Assembly (NCBI GenBank): GCA_028532915.1 | Contig: JAQQAI010000037.1 | Coordinates: forward strand, 1 to 52,054 | Reading direction: 5' to 3' | DNA from: Sphaerochaetaceae bacterium | Lineage (GTDB): Bacteria > Spirochaetota > Spirochaetia > Sphaerochaetales > Sphaerochaetaceae | DNA: 52,054 nucleotides | Notes under the pieces: generated by a model | Databases searched by the model: none | Told to the model about the DNA's origin: nothing | What the model saw: the letters and a program-made list of their open reading frames with translations, nothing else | Program-made: the position numbers and the translations under genes | Shown: in pieces, positions 40,168-48,619 of the stretch | Numbering within the stretch: the stretch's first letter is position 1 | Layout: every line of letters starts with the position of its first letter

Positions 40168-40867
40168 AGATTATCGTGAGTTACCGCAATTGATTCCGCA
40201 GGATATCATTGACCGGTTCCGTCGGCTGAGTCCTGCGCAGCTGTGCGATGGGATGAAAGGGCTGGGAATTTTATCAGATGGCTGCATGGATAGTGAGATC
40301 ATGCCTGTCGACGAGAAAAAAGTGATGATAGGTACGGCCTGCACCGTCGATACAGAAGACGGAGATAACTTTCCAATACATGTAGCGCTGAGCCAGGGAA
40401 AACCCGGGTACGTGATGATTATTGCCGGAAAAGCACATAAAAATAGAGCCTATATGGGTGATCTGATGGGTGCGACAGCAGAAGCTGTGGGGCTGAATGG
40501 GATAGTTGTTGATGGATTTGTGCGGGATAAATTCGGATTGAGAGATTTAGAGGTTCCGATATATTCACGAGGATTCATGCAGAGAGGTCCTTCAAAGAAA
40601 GGTCCGGGAAAAATTAACACTGAAGTTTTCTGCGCGGGGGTCATAGTAAGACCGGGCGATCTTGTTGTCGGCGATTATGATGGAGTGACCGTAGTCCCGA
40701 GGGATATGATCGATGCTGTTCTCGAAAAAGCTGAAAAAAAAGACGCATATGAAGTCCAGAGAAGAAAGACGATTGGTGAATATGTCGATTGTGTCAAAAA
40801 AGGGAAAGAACCTCCCGAGATTGCTCCTGCATGGGTGAAAGACATGCTGAACAAGAGTGAGAATTAG
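40157..40867 (+). CDS. RraA-family aldolase/decarboxylase (HMG/CHA aldolase-like)
   Basis: A member of the RraA/MenG-like family, whose enzymatic branch cleaves 4-hydroxy-4-methyl-2-oxoglutarate or 4-carboxy-4-hydroxy-2-oxoadipate and decarboxylates oxaloacetate. The loop GDLMGATAEAVGLNGIVVDG followed by FVRDKFG shows the G-x20-R-D metal/substrate pattern of the aldolases, which true RNase E inhibitors need not keep. N-terminal SPAQLCDGMKG and C-terminal VRPGDLVVGDYDGVTVVPRD are typical. The 236-aa chain carries a longer C-terminus than the 160-aa RraA of E. coli. The metabolic operon supports the enzyme role and not RNA turnover. Confidence 0.88.
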   Translation: MSSKDYRELPQLIPQDIIDRFRRLSPAQLCDGMKGLGILSDGCMDSEIMPVDEKKVMIGTACTVDTEDGDNFPIHVALSQGKPGYVMIIAGKAHKNRAYMGDLMGATAEAVGLNGIVVDGFVRDKFGLRDLEVPIYSRGFMQRGPSKKGPGKINTEVFCAGVIVRPGDLVVGDYDGVTVVPRDMIDAVLEKAEKKDAYEVQRRKTIGEYVDCVKKGKEPPEIAPAWVKDMLNKSEN

Positions 40868-40881
40868 CAAGGAGCAGAAAT

Positions 40882-41391
40882 ATGAATACAAAACAATTGA
40901 CTACGCCGATAAGTTTTGCCGATCTGGAAAACCTGAAGGCAGGTGATCCTGTTGAAATTTCAGGGACTATCTACGTGGGAAGAGATGCTGTGATTCCTCA
41001 GGTTCTTCAGGCTGTGAGAGAAGGCAGATTGAAAGAGATGGGTATTGATCTGGAAGGTGGTGTAATCTTTCATTCGGCAGTCAGCAAGGCCGGTTTAGGC
41101 CCGACTTCCTCCAATAAAGTAGAGATCGAAGGGAATATGGCGGAACTTTCTGATGCAGGAATCAGATTACATCTCGGCAAAGGGGCATTATCGGACAAGA
41201 CTGTTCAGATTTTGAAAGAGAAAAGATCGATCTTTGTCGTCATTCCTCCGATATCTGCCTATCTCACGAAGAAAACACTGAAAAGAGAAGTAGCTGCATT
41301 CGAAAAGGAAGGAATGGAAGCCTTCTGGCGTCTTGAAGTCGACAGGTATCCGGGAATCGTTGCCATAGCACACGGTGAGACAATTTTTTAA
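40882..41391 (+). CDS. Class I fumarase/L-tartrate dehydratase-like beta subunit
   Basis: Matches the C-terminal (beta) domain of iron-sulfur fumarases and tartrate dehydratases: LKAGDPVEISGTIYVGRDAV, GGVIFHSAVSKAG, GPTSSNKVE and KGALSDKTVQIL. It is made as a separate 169-aa subunit. The order here is beta before alpha. AAGGAGCAG precedes ATG 40882. With the alpha subunit it should add or remove water at a hydroxy-dicarboxylate; see the alpha entry for limits on the substrate. Confidence 0.88.
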   Translation: MNTKQLTTPISFADLENLKAGDPVEISGTIYVGRDAVIPQVLQAVREGRLKEMGIDLEGGVIFHSAVSKAGLGPTSSNKVEIEGNMAELSDAGIRLHLGKGALSDKTVQILKEKRSIFVVIPPISAYLTKKTLKREVAAFEKEGMEAFWRLEVDRYPGIVAIAHGETIF

Positions 41392-41408
41392 CAAAAGGGG
41401 AAGATTAA

Positions 41409-42278
41409 ATGTCAATTTCTGTCAATGATATTAGAAAAGCCGCCAGTCAGGCCTTAGTTATCGGTAGCAGCACATTCCGTCCGGATCAGATTCGGGCTTA
41501 CGAAAGAGCTATAGAAAAGGAAACTGATGAAAAATCGAGATGGGTTCTTGAGAAGACATTGGAGAATGCTGCTATCAGTGAAAAAGATGTGAGCCCGTTG
41601 TGTGATGATACCGGTATTCCACATCCGTTTCTGGAAATCGGAAAGGATGCCCGATACGAAGGATCTGTATATGACCTGTTGAAAGCAGTGGAAGAGGGTG
41701 TCGCCGATGGGCTGAGAGAGCTTCCAGGAAGACCAATGGCAGTCAAGGGAGAAGGCCTCGAACGGATGGCACAGATCCACGGATTATATGAAGATTCAGG
41801 GAAACTCCTCGCAGCACCTGTGAATATCAGGAAGATCGATGGTTCCGAAATCAGAGTGACTGTCCTGATGCAGGGCGGCGGCCCTGAGATCAGATCCAAG
41901 ACATATCATGTATTTCATAAACATAAGGAAATGCAACTCATCGATACCGCAGTCGAATGGGCAAACGAGATGGTTGCTAAGCTTGGTTGTACTCCCTGCG
42001 TTCCCGCGATCGGAATCGGCCGAACTCATTATGAGGCTTCTTCGATGATGATCGAAGCGCAGAAAGAGGGTAACTTTGATATTCAGAGCGATATCGAAAA
42101 TTACATTACCGATAAGATCAATAAAAGCGATGTCGGACCTCTTGGCCTCGGTGGAGATGTCACGGCGCTTGGTACCTTTTTGAAGATAGGCGAGGCTCGC
42201 GGCAGCGGAGTGAGGATCTTATGTGTGAGACTCAGCTGCTGCTTTGAACCGAGAAAGCATACAGTTGTTCTGAGATAG
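41409..42278 (+). CDS. Class I fumarase/L-tartrate dehydratase-like alpha subunit
   Basis: Catalytic 4Fe-4S subunit of the two-subunit class I hydro-lyases. Likely cluster cysteines are in VSPLCDDTGIPHPF near residue 65, KLGCTPCVPAIGIGRTHYEA near 195-200 and LSCCFEPRKH near the end. MQGGGPEIRSKTY replaces the usual GGGGSENMS-type loop. Such enzymes are oxygen-labile and fit an anaerobe. The diverged substrate loop and the RraA and dehydrogenase neighbours argue for a hydroxy-acid other than plain malate/fumarate, for example tartrate or a methylated C5-C6 relative; this is inference. Confidence 0.87.
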   Translation: MSISVNDIRKAASQALVIGSSTFRPDQIRAYERAIEKETDEKSRWVLEKTLENAAISEKDVSPLCDDTGIPHPFLEIGKDARYEGSVYDLLKAVEEGVADGLRELPGRPMAVKGEGLERMAQIHGLYEDSGKLLAAPVNIRKIDGSEIRVTVLMQGGGPEIRSKTYHVFHKHKEMQLIDTAVEWANEMVAKLGCTPCVPAIGIGRTHYEASSMMIEAQKEGNFDIQSDIENYITDKINKSDVGPLGLGGDVTALGTFLKIGEARGSGVRILCVRLSCCFEPRKHTVVLR

Positions 42279-42440
42279 AAGAAAAGAAAAATCAAAGTCA
42301 AAGATTATTGGTTAAAGAACTGGCTGTTATGTTGTATTTTGAATAGTAATCAGCCTTTTCAGAATAGTGTATGGAGTCTTTTGGTTCTGATGCCGATACC
42401 CTTCTGATTTTGAGTAGATAATAAAAAAGGAGAAGACAAG

Positions 42441-43418
42441 ATGAAAAAAAGATTATTGTCGATGATGATGGTTCTATTGGTGTTAACTATGGGGCTTTAT
42501 GCGAACGGACAGGACGAGACTAATGCTGAAGATAGCTCGAACTGGCCTGAAAAGGAAATCTTTATCAATGTACATGCGGGCTCTGGTAACCTTGATACAG
42601 CAATGCGACTGATCGCACCATTCATTTCTGAAAGACTGGGTGTAGATGTTCTCGTTCAGAATAAACCGGGCGGATCACAGGCGGTATCTCAGGTCGCGAC
42701 TCAGGGAGAGCCTGCTGATGGTTACACTTTTCAGACTTTTACAGGAAGCACCAGTTTCTCAATGGCATCCGGAGCGATCCCTTTCGGTCCTGAAGATTGG
42801 TCTGTAGTCAGTTCAATCCAGAGAGAACCTGCGAGTATCGCGGTATTAGCAGACAGTCCGTTGAAAACCATCGATGATCTGGTTGCTGCTCTGAAAGAAG
42901 ATCCCGACAGTTATATCATCGGAGGATATCAGAGTGCTTCGTTCATGAGATATGTGTACTATAAACTGCAGGAGCTTACGGGATTCAATGCCAAATGGAT
43001 TCCGATCGATACCACCGACGAAGTTGCAACAGCTTTGCTCGGTAAACATATTGATGTAGCTATAATGACACCAAGTACTACCGGAACAGCTGTTTCTCGG
43101 GGGGATGTGAGACTCTTGGGAATTGCAACAGCTGAAAGATCTCCAAACTATCCTGACGTTCCGACTTTCAGAGAACAAGGAATAGATATCGTTGAGATCC
43201 TGTGGAGAGGACTCGGTGTAAAAAAAGGTACCGACAGTGCGATCATTCAGAAAATGGCGGATACAATCTCTGAGATTACTCAGACCGAAGAGTGGAAGGA
43301 GATTCAGGAGAAATATAATCAGGAAAACGATCCTGTTTCCCCTCAGCAGCTTGACGAACGTCTTGCAAACGAAGTAGCAGGCCGAACAAAATTCCTTCAG
43401 GATCTTGGGCTGAAATAA
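42441..43418 (+). CDS. Tripartite tricarboxylate transporter substrate-binding protein (TctC family), second system
   Basis: Exported receptor with a signal peptide ending LYANGQDE. The TctC pattern is present: KEIFINVHAGSGNLDTAMRL, VLVQNKPGGSQAVSQVATQ, TFQTFTGSTSFS and LGIATAERSPNYPDVPTFRE. It is only distantly similar to the TctC at 14785-15744, so a different ligand is expected. AAAAAGGAGAAGACAAG precedes ATG 42441. A 162-nt gap separates it from the dehydratase genes, and a strong hairpin at 43423-43474 follows. Confidence 0.93.
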   Translation: MKKRLLSMMMVLLVLTMGLYANGQDETNAEDSSNWPEKEIFINVHAGSGNLDTAMRLIAPFISERLGVDVLVQNKPGGSQAVSQVATQGEPADGYTFQTFTGSTSFSMASGAIPFGPEDWSVVSSIQREPASIAVLADSPLKTIDDLVAALKEDPDSYIIGGYQSASFMRYVYYKLQELTGFNAKWIPIDTTDEVATALLGKHIDVAIMTPSTTGTAVSRGDVRLLGIATAERSPNYPDVPTFREQGIDIVEILWRGLGVKKGTDSAIIQKMADTISEITQTEEWKEIQEKYNQENDPVSPQQLDERLANEVAGRTKFLQDLGLK

Positions 43419-43422
43419 AAGT

Positions 43423-43474
43423 ATGTTTTCGGATTCGTAGGTGATGTCAGCCTGCGAATCCAGATAGAAAACAT
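43423..43474 (+). other. Intercistronic hairpin behind the second TctC gene
   Basis: ATGTTTTC (43423-43430) with GAAAACAT (43467-43474), and GGATTCG (43431-43437) with CGAATCC (43455-43461), plus AGG with CCT inside, make a long stem with one asymmetric bulge. It begins 5 nt behind the stop and ends before the TctB ribosome site. Confidence 0.75.
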
Positions 43475-43493
43475 TTCTGTTAAAGGTGGTTGT

Positions 43494-43913
43494 ATGAAAA
43501 AAGGTAATGTGATCTTCGGATCGATAGTATTACTGTTTATGTGTTATTTGCTCTTTCTTACCTATCAGATTCCAAAGCCGATGAGCGAATACGAAATGGG
43601 AGCAGGGTACGTTCCGACCGTCTATCTGTATACTGCGATCTTTTTGCTGGTAAGTATATTGATAAAGGAATTCCTGAAGAAGGATGATTCGCCGGTAAAT
43701 GTGAGTAGACGAGCATTGTTCTTCTTCCTCATCATTGTAGCGTATGTCATCGGGATCAGGTTCATCGGTTACTATATTCCGACTTTCGTTGTTCTGACGG
43801 CATTGCTCTTTTTACTTGGAGAACGACGCAAAAAGATATTATTAACAGTTCCAATAGGATTTATAGTGTTCATTTTTGTGGTCTTTCAGAAGATTCTTCA
43901 CGTACGATTTTAG
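43494..43913 (+). CDS. Tripartite tricarboxylate transporter, small membrane subunit (TctB family), second system
   Basis: A 139-aa protein with four hydrophobic helices (residues 5-23, 43-62, 76-95 and 100-135) and the TctB-type EYEMGAGYVPTVYLYTAIFL segment after helix 1. GGTGGTTGT ahead of ATG 43494 is a modest ribosome site. It lies between the receptor gene and tctA, as normal. Confidence 0.85.
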   Translation: MKKGNVIFGSIVLLFMCYLLFLTYQIPKPMSEYEMGAGYVPTVYLYTAIFLLVSILIKEFLKKDDSPVNVSRRALFFFLIIVAYVIGIRFIGYYIPTFVVLTALLFLLGERRKKILLTVPIGFIVFIFVVFQKILHVRF

Positions 43914-43928
43914 ATGAAGAGGTAACAT

Positions 43929-45419
43929 ATGGATGTGATTATTGAAGTTTTGGGGATGGTTCTAACCCTTAAGACATTGTTGATAGTGATTTTGGGAACT
44001 GGCGTGGGTATCATGATCGGGGCACTTCCGGGGTTGGGTCCTACTGTCGGAACGACACTGATGATTCCCCTTACATACAGTATGGAACCTGTGACGGCTA
44101 TCATACTACTTGTGGCGATATACATGGCAGCAGAATATGGCGGATCGATAACGGCTATTCTTCTTAATACTCCCGGAACTACCGCGGCTACAGCCACATT
44201 GCTTGATGGATATCCTCTGACAAAGAAAGGAATGCCGGGGAAAGCTCTGGGAGCCTCCATAACCGCGTCGACAATCGGAGGTATCATCAGTACCTTCATT
44301 CTTCTGTTTCTTGCAATTCCTTTGATGAAAGTGGCAATACAGTTTGGCCCTATGGAGTTCTTTGCGCTAGGGCTGTTCGGGATTTCTCTCGTGGCATCCT
44401 TGAGCAATAAGTCTATTCTCAAAGGTATCCTTGCCGGTGTTCTCGGATTGATCATAGCAACTGTAGGAATTGATCCTCTTACCGGTCATGTCCGTTATAC
44501 ATTCGGAAGTTATTACCTTCTTGAAGGTATTTCTCTCATGCCTGCTCTGGTAGGTCTATATGCACTTTCAGAAGTTATTTTCATGTTTGAAACACAGACT
44601 AAGAATGAAAAGAGTAAAAAGATATCTTCCAATCAGTTTATAACATTCAAAGAATTTAAAGATATGCTCCCTGTAATTTTTTCAGGCAGTTTCATCGGAG
44701 CCGGAACAGGAATCATTCCCGGAGCCGGCGGAAGTATCGGAGGATGGCTTTCATATCAGCAGGCAAAAAGATTTGCAAAAGACCGGGACCAATACGGGCA
44801 AGGAGCATTGTCAGGAGTCGCCGCATCGGAATCCGCGAACAACGCCGTTGTCGGCGGAGCTCTGATTCCCCTTCTGGCTCTCGGAATCCCGGGATCTCCA
44901 ACTACAGCAGTGTTACTTGGAGCATTGATGCTTCATGGAGTTTCCCCCGGTCCTGATATCATGACAAATGATGCCCCGCTGTTCTACGGGATAGTTATCG
45001 GATTGTTCGTGACATGCATCGTAATGTTTTTCATCGGTAATCTTCTCAGGAATTTCTGGGTGAAGATGATCAATATTCCCTCCAGAATCATCGCACCGAT
45101 CGTTTTGTGCATCTCGATCATCGGAGCATTTTCTGTAAGAAATCTGATGTTTGATGTTTTTGTTGCGGTAGGATTTGGAATTCTAGGCTATTTTATGAGA
45201 AAATTTGATTATCCTCTAGCCCCAACTGTGTTAGCACTAGTACTAGGGAAGATGATGGAATCGAATCTAAGACGTTCTCTTCTTATTTCTAATGGAGATT
45301 GGGGTATCTTTCTGACAAAGCCGATAAGTGTCATTTTCCTGATTCTGGCTTTCATCTCATTTTTCTCACCCATCATACGAAATTATTTGGAAAGTCGCAA
45401 AATGAGAAGCAACATTTAA
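43929..45419 (+). CDS. Tripartite tricarboxylate transporter, large membrane subunit (TctA family), second system
   Basis: A TctA permease of 496 aa with about 12 membrane helices. Signature segments: GVGIMIGALPGLGPTVGTTL near 25, YGGSITAILLNTPGTTAATA near 75, GAGTGIIPGAGGSIGGWLSY near 260 and ESANNAVVGGALIPLLALG near 300. It is 15 nt behind TctB and is the last gene of the GntR-controlled operon. The hairpin at 45459-45480 lies behind it. Confidence 0.95.
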   Translation: MDVIIEVLGMVLTLKTLLIVILGTGVGIMIGALPGLGPTVGTTLMIPLTYSMEPVTAIILLVAIYMAAEYGGSITAILLNTPGTTAATATLLDGYPLTKKGMPGKALGASITASTIGGIISTFILLFLAIPLMKVAIQFGPMEFFALGLFGISLVASLSNKSILKGILAGVLGLIIATVGIDPLTGHVRYTFGSYYLLEGISLMPALVGLYALSEVIFMFETQTKNEKSKKISSNQFITFKEFKDMLPVIFSGSFIGAGTGIIPGAGGSIGGWLSYQQAKRFAKDRDQYGQGALSGVAASESANNAVVGGALIPLLALGIPGSPTTAVLLGALMLHGVSPGPDIMTNDAPLFYGIVIGLFVTCIVMFFIGNLLRNFWVKMINIPSRIIAPIVLCISIIGAFSVRNLMFDVFVAVGFGILGYFMRKFDYPLAPTVLALVLGKMMESNLRRSLLISNGDWGIFLTKPISVIFLILAFISFFSPIIRNYLESRKMRSNI

Positions 45420-45458
45420 AACTCGTGGTTTAACCGAATATCAATAACAAAACTAATT

Positions 45459-45480
45459 GGGGCGGCCTTCTGGCCGTCTC
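45459..45480. terminator. Convergent terminator between the TctCBA operon and the AraC gene
   Basis: A 9-bp stem, 45459-45467 with 45472-45480 (core CGGCC-TTCT-GGCCG, two G-T wobbles), lies between the tctA stop and the araC-type gene stop. T-rich sequence follows on the plus side. Confidence 0.6.
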
Positions 45481-45520
45481 ATTCTATTGTAGATTCAGAA
45501 TTCTGAGAAAATAGAAATTT

Positions 45521-46420
45521 TCAGGTATGTCTATCAGTATTCCGGAGATAGGCATCGCGGTATTCTGATGGGGTGTAGTTGGTGAAGTTCTTGAAAACAG
45601 TGCAGAAATAGTTGCTTGAAGAGAATCCGGCATCCAAGGCGATCTGGGTGATCGCTTCTGAGGTCTGTTCGAGTAGCTCCTTCGCATATTCGAGTTTCTT
45701 GAACGTAATGTAGTTGGCCGGAGGGATACCGACGACCTCTTTGAATTTGATTTTGAACCTAGATAAAGAATATCCCGATATCGCTGATAACTCTTTCAAC
45801 TGTAGATTCTCACTGTAATGTTCGTTGATGTGATGGATCACCCGCTTGATATGAGGATCGTTTATCCGCTTTACCTCATTTATGATGGGGATGAAATCAG
45901 GTATCTTGAAAAGGAAACTGCTCAGATACTGTACTCCAAGCATACGGGATGAAACCGTATTCTCACAAATATTCTCAAAGGCCAAACGGAGAAACTGCTT
46001 CTCGTTCAAAGAGAATTTAAGATGCCTGTAATTCAATGAAGTGAGCATCTGGTACAAGGCCAGCGAATATTCTCTGTTCAGACCGAGAAGTTCATCCTTT
46101 TGGGTAACATCGATCTGAAAGCCGAAGAATGAACAGGGACTTAAATCATTGCTGCTCGTATAATGGGGTTCATAAGGCAAAGAGAAGAACATCTCATTTC
46201 CGGTAATGATGTAGGTCTTCTCCTCCAAATGGAAGACTCTTCTTCCTTTGGTTAGACAATGGAATTCAATGATATTGGGATGATGATGGAGAGGTACCGG
46301 ACTAGATGCTCTCGGGAGATTCCAGTGCGCGAAATTTCTGAGTCCTTCAATCTTGTGCATATCGTAGGTTATTGTCTTGTTGTACTTTTCCCAACAGAAT
46401 TTATCAACTATTTCCAGCAA
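45521..46420 (-). CDS. AraC-family transcriptional regulator
   Basis: Residues 25-130 form a cupin-like sensor (PVPLHHHPNIIEFHCLTKGR and the beta strands after it). The C-terminal 100 residues carry two helix-turn-helix units: LQLKELSAISGYSLSRFKIK and ITQIALDAGFSSSNYFCTVF, followed by NYTPSEYR. The start is TTG 46420, with AAAGGAG 6 nt upstream and no alternative nearby. It is divergent from the aldolase-TRAP-glycosidase operon, so it most likely activates that operon in response to the sugar derivative. The operon's -10 (46489-46494) has only a weak -35, as expected for an activator-dependent promoter. Confidence 0.93.
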   Translation of the reverse strand: MLEIVDKFCWEKYNKTITYDMHKIEGLRNFAHWNLPRASSPVPLHHHPNIIEFHCLTKGRRVFHLEEKTYIITGNEMFFSLPYEPHYTSSNDLSPCSFFGFQIDVTQKDELLGLNREYSLALYQMLTSLNYRHLKFSLNEKQFLRLAFENICENTVSSRMLGVQYLSSFLFKIPDFIPIINEVKRINDPHIKRVIHHINEHYSENLQLKELSAISGYSLSRFKIKFKEVVGIPPANYITFKKLEYAKELLEQTSEAITQIALDAGFSSSNYFCTVFKNFTNYTPSEYRDAYLRNTDRHT

Positions 46421-46488
46421 TACAGGCTCCTTTTATGTTCACAAAAGTATTAAGCATTATTCTGAATGTTTTTACCACGCCCCACAAT

Positions 46489-46531
46489 TATACTATAGAA
46501 AAATTGAATCTCAAATATATTGAGAATCAAT
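46489..46531 (+). promoter_or_regulatory. -10 box and inverted repeat ahead of the aldolase-TRAP operon
   Basis: TATACT (46489-46494) is a good -10 without a proper -35. Just downstream, ATTGAATCTCAA (46503-46514) and TTGAGAATCAAT (46520-46531) pair at 11 of 12 positions around a 5-nt centre, either an AraC-type or repressor site or a leader hairpin. Confidence 0.45.
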
Positions 46532-46546
46532 AAACAAAGGATGAAA

Positions 46547-47476
46547 ATGATGACTAAATCAATTTCCAATGGCGTCTGGCCGGTGATGATCACTCCATAC
46601 ACCGAAGACAACAGAATCGATTATGACGGTGTTCTGGAACTGCTCAAGTGGTATGCGCATCAAAAGGTTTCCGGAATCTTCGCTGTGTGTCAATCCAGTG
46701 AGATGTTCTATCTTTCCAGAGAAGAACGTTACAATCTAGCTTCATTTATCATCAGTAACAGACCGAAAGGTCTCGGTATCATCGTTTCCGGACACGTGGC
46801 GCAAACGATAGAAGAACAGATTGATGAGGCTCAAAGCATCATAGATGCCGGCGCTGATTCATATGTGTTTATCACCAATCAGTTCGCAAAAAAGAGTGAG
46901 AGCGATGATGTCGCGAAGAAGAGTATTGAAAAACTCATTTCAAATATCGATGCCGACAGTTTCGGCCTTTATGAATGTCCTTACCCCTATAAACGGCTCA
47001 TGTCTCCCGAACTGCTTTCCTGGTGTGCAAAGACCGGACGATTTGCCTTTCTGAAAGATACATGCTGCAGCCTGAACGGTCTGAAATCGAAACTTCGTGC
47101 AGTAGAGGGGACACCGTTGAAAATCTTCAACGCAAATGCCGCCACCTTGCTCGAATCTCTCAAGTTGGGAGTTTCCGGCTACAGCGGTGTGATGGCGAAT
47201 TTTCACGCCGACCTGTACAGTTGGTTGTGCACCCATTATGAGAAAGATCCAAAGAAGGCTCAGGTTGTACAGAACCTGCTTGGTTTTGCGAGTGTCATCG
47301 AATGCCAGTTTTATCCGGTAAACGCAAAATATCATCTCGGCCTGGAAGGGTTGAACATCAATCTGTTCAGCAGGGTCCAGGATTTCAGCCAGTTCTCTAC
47401 CAATCGCCAGATGGAAGTCGAACAGATGAAGAATATCGTGGACCTTATGAGGCTGCAGATAGGAATTTGGAACTAA
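46547..47476 (+). CDS. DapA/N-acetylneuraminate lyase-family aldolase (paralogue 2)
   Basis: Schiff-base aldolase, clearly paralogous to the protein of 11774-12697. Shared blocks include GVWPVM, TEDN, CQSSE at 48-52, ECPYPYKR (143-150), the Schiff-base lysine K170 in FAFLKDTCC, NANAATLLESLKLG-type and SGYSGVMAN, and FYPVNAKYHL. Catalytic tyrosine Y142 and lysine are both present. The altered CQSSE in place of the usual GxTGE/S is kept in both copies, so they form one functional subfamily. ATG 46547 (or 46550) is best spaced from AAAGG; TTG 46520 and ATG 46541 are less likely. It opens the operon with DctPQM and a GH106-like glycosidase. Its substrate is probably a 2-oxo-3-deoxy sugar acid or ulosonic acid. 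Confidence 0.88.
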   Translation: MMTKSISNGVWPVMITPYTEDNRIDYDGVLELLKWYAHQKVSGIFAVCQSSEMFYLSREERYNLASFIISNRPKGLGIIVSGHVAQTIEEQIDEAQSIIDAGADSYVFITNQFAKKSESDDVAKKSIEKLISNIDADSFGLYECPYPYKRLMSPELLSWCAKTGRFAFLKDTCCSLNGLKSKLRAVEGTPLKIFNANAATLLESLKLGVSGYSGVMANFHADLYSWLCTHYEKDPKKAQVVQNLLGFASVIECQFYPVNAKYHLGLEGLNINLFSRVQDFSQFSTNRQMEVEQMKNIVDLMRLQIGIWN

Positions 47477-47508
47477 CCCCGTCTATCGGGAGAAAAAAGG
47501 AGTCATAT

Positions 47509-48519
47509 ATGAAAAAGAAAATGTTGATGGTTATGCTGGTGCTTCTGGTCACAGGCATGATGGTTTGGGCTGCCGGAGAAAAAGAATCTGATGGTACAAA
47601 ACCTGTAGAACTGATTTTCACTTCGGTCTCGGTTCCAGGGGATTCTCATACCGAAGCGATGTATGTATTTGCAGATAAGGTCGAAGAACTAACCGGAGGA
47701 TCTGTTGAAGTCAAGGTATACGACAGCGGGACTCTCTTTACTCAGGAGAATGAATATGATGCTCTGGTGAATGGTGATGCAGATATGGCATATATCTCAT
47801 TTCCGACACTTGCAACACAGATTCCTTCATTCAGTATGTTCGGATCAGGGTATTTTTTCAGTTCTTATGATCATATGACCTCGGTACTCAACGGGGATAT
47901 CGCAGAAGAACATATCTGGCCGAAGGTTCGTGACCTTGGTATGCAGCCTCTCGGCAGTATGTACCTCGGTTCCCGTGTCATCAATACCAAAGACAAGAAG
48001 ATCGATAGTTATGAAGATATGGAGGGAGTTCTCCTTCGTATGCCAGGGTCAGAATCATGGCTCTTCCTCGGTGAGGCTCTCGGTGCCAATCCGACACCCC
48101 TGTCTTTCAGTGAGTTGTATACCGCTTTACAGACCGGTGCTGTCGGCGGACAGGACAATCCTCTTCCTACAGTCGAAAAGGCTAAATTCTACGAAGTAAC
48201 AAAATATCTGGCGATCACGAATCACGTCATTGATTCGATCATGCCTTGTGTGAATCTGGACAAGTGGAACTCCATGACTGCAGAACAGCAGGAAGCTGTG
48301 AGTGAAGCCATGGACTATGCAATTGCGTTCAACGATGAAGAAAGAATCGCAAGTGAGAACAGCCTCGTGGAATTCTTTGAAGGTGAAGGTATGGTCGTAA
48401 CATACCCCGATATCGCTGAATTCAGGGAGAACGTTCAGGCTGCATATGCCGGCAACTCGGCAATGACCTCCACATGGGACATGGATCTGTATAAGACTGT
48501 TCAGGAAATGGCAAAATAA
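47509..48519 (+). CDS. TRAP transporter substrate-binding protein (DctP family)
   Basis: Exported receptor (336 aa) with a signal peptide ending MMVWAAGEKE. The DctP/SiaP-like pattern is visible: SVPGDSHTEAMYVFADKVEE, NGDADMAYISFPTLA, the carboxylate-binding arginine in GVLLRMPGSESWLFLGEALG near 170, and TGAVGGQDNPLPTVEKAKFY near 215. The arginine implies an organic acid ligand, such as a sugar acid. ATG 47509 follows AAAAAAGGAG; the open frame upstream is out of register with the aldolase gene and not used. A strong hairpin at 48545-48578 follows. Confidence 0.94.
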   Translation: MKKKMLMVMLVLLVTGMMVWAAGEKESDGTKPVELIFTSVSVPGDSHTEAMYVFADKVEELTGGSVEVKVYDSGTLFTQENEYDALVNGDADMAYISFPTLATQIPSFSMFGSGYFFSSYDHMTSVLNGDIAEEHIWPKVRDLGMQPLGSMYLGSRVINTKDKKIDSYEDMEGVLLRMPGSESWLFLGEALGANPTPLSFSELYTALQTGAVGGQDNPLPTVEKAKFYEVTKYLAITNHVIDSIMPCVNLDKWNSMTAEQQEAVSEAMDYAIAFNDEERIASENSLVEFFEGEGMVVTYPDIAEFRENVQAAYAGNSAMTSTWDMDLYKTVQEMAK

Positions 48520-48544
48520 TGATGCTGTAAGAATTAGAAAAAGG

Positions 48545-48578
48545 TATGGATGGCTCTTTTTGATAAAGAGCCTCCATA
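48545..48578 (+). other. Intercistronic hairpin behind the DctP gene
   Basis: TATGGA (48545-48550) with TCCATA (48573-48578) and GGCTCTTT (48552-48559) with AAAGAGCC (48565-48572) give a 14-bp stem with one bulged T and a 5-nt loop. There is no T-run, so it probably partially terminates or stabilises. Confidence 0.75.
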
Positions 48579-48619
48579 TTCAATATCTGGCAACCAAAGC
48601 CGGGCGATAGGATTACAAA

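Noticed and set aside
40157-40867. RraA-family protein as an RNase E inhibitor
   Set aside because: It sits in a catabolic operon, is longer than RraA, and keeps the R-D aldolase motif.
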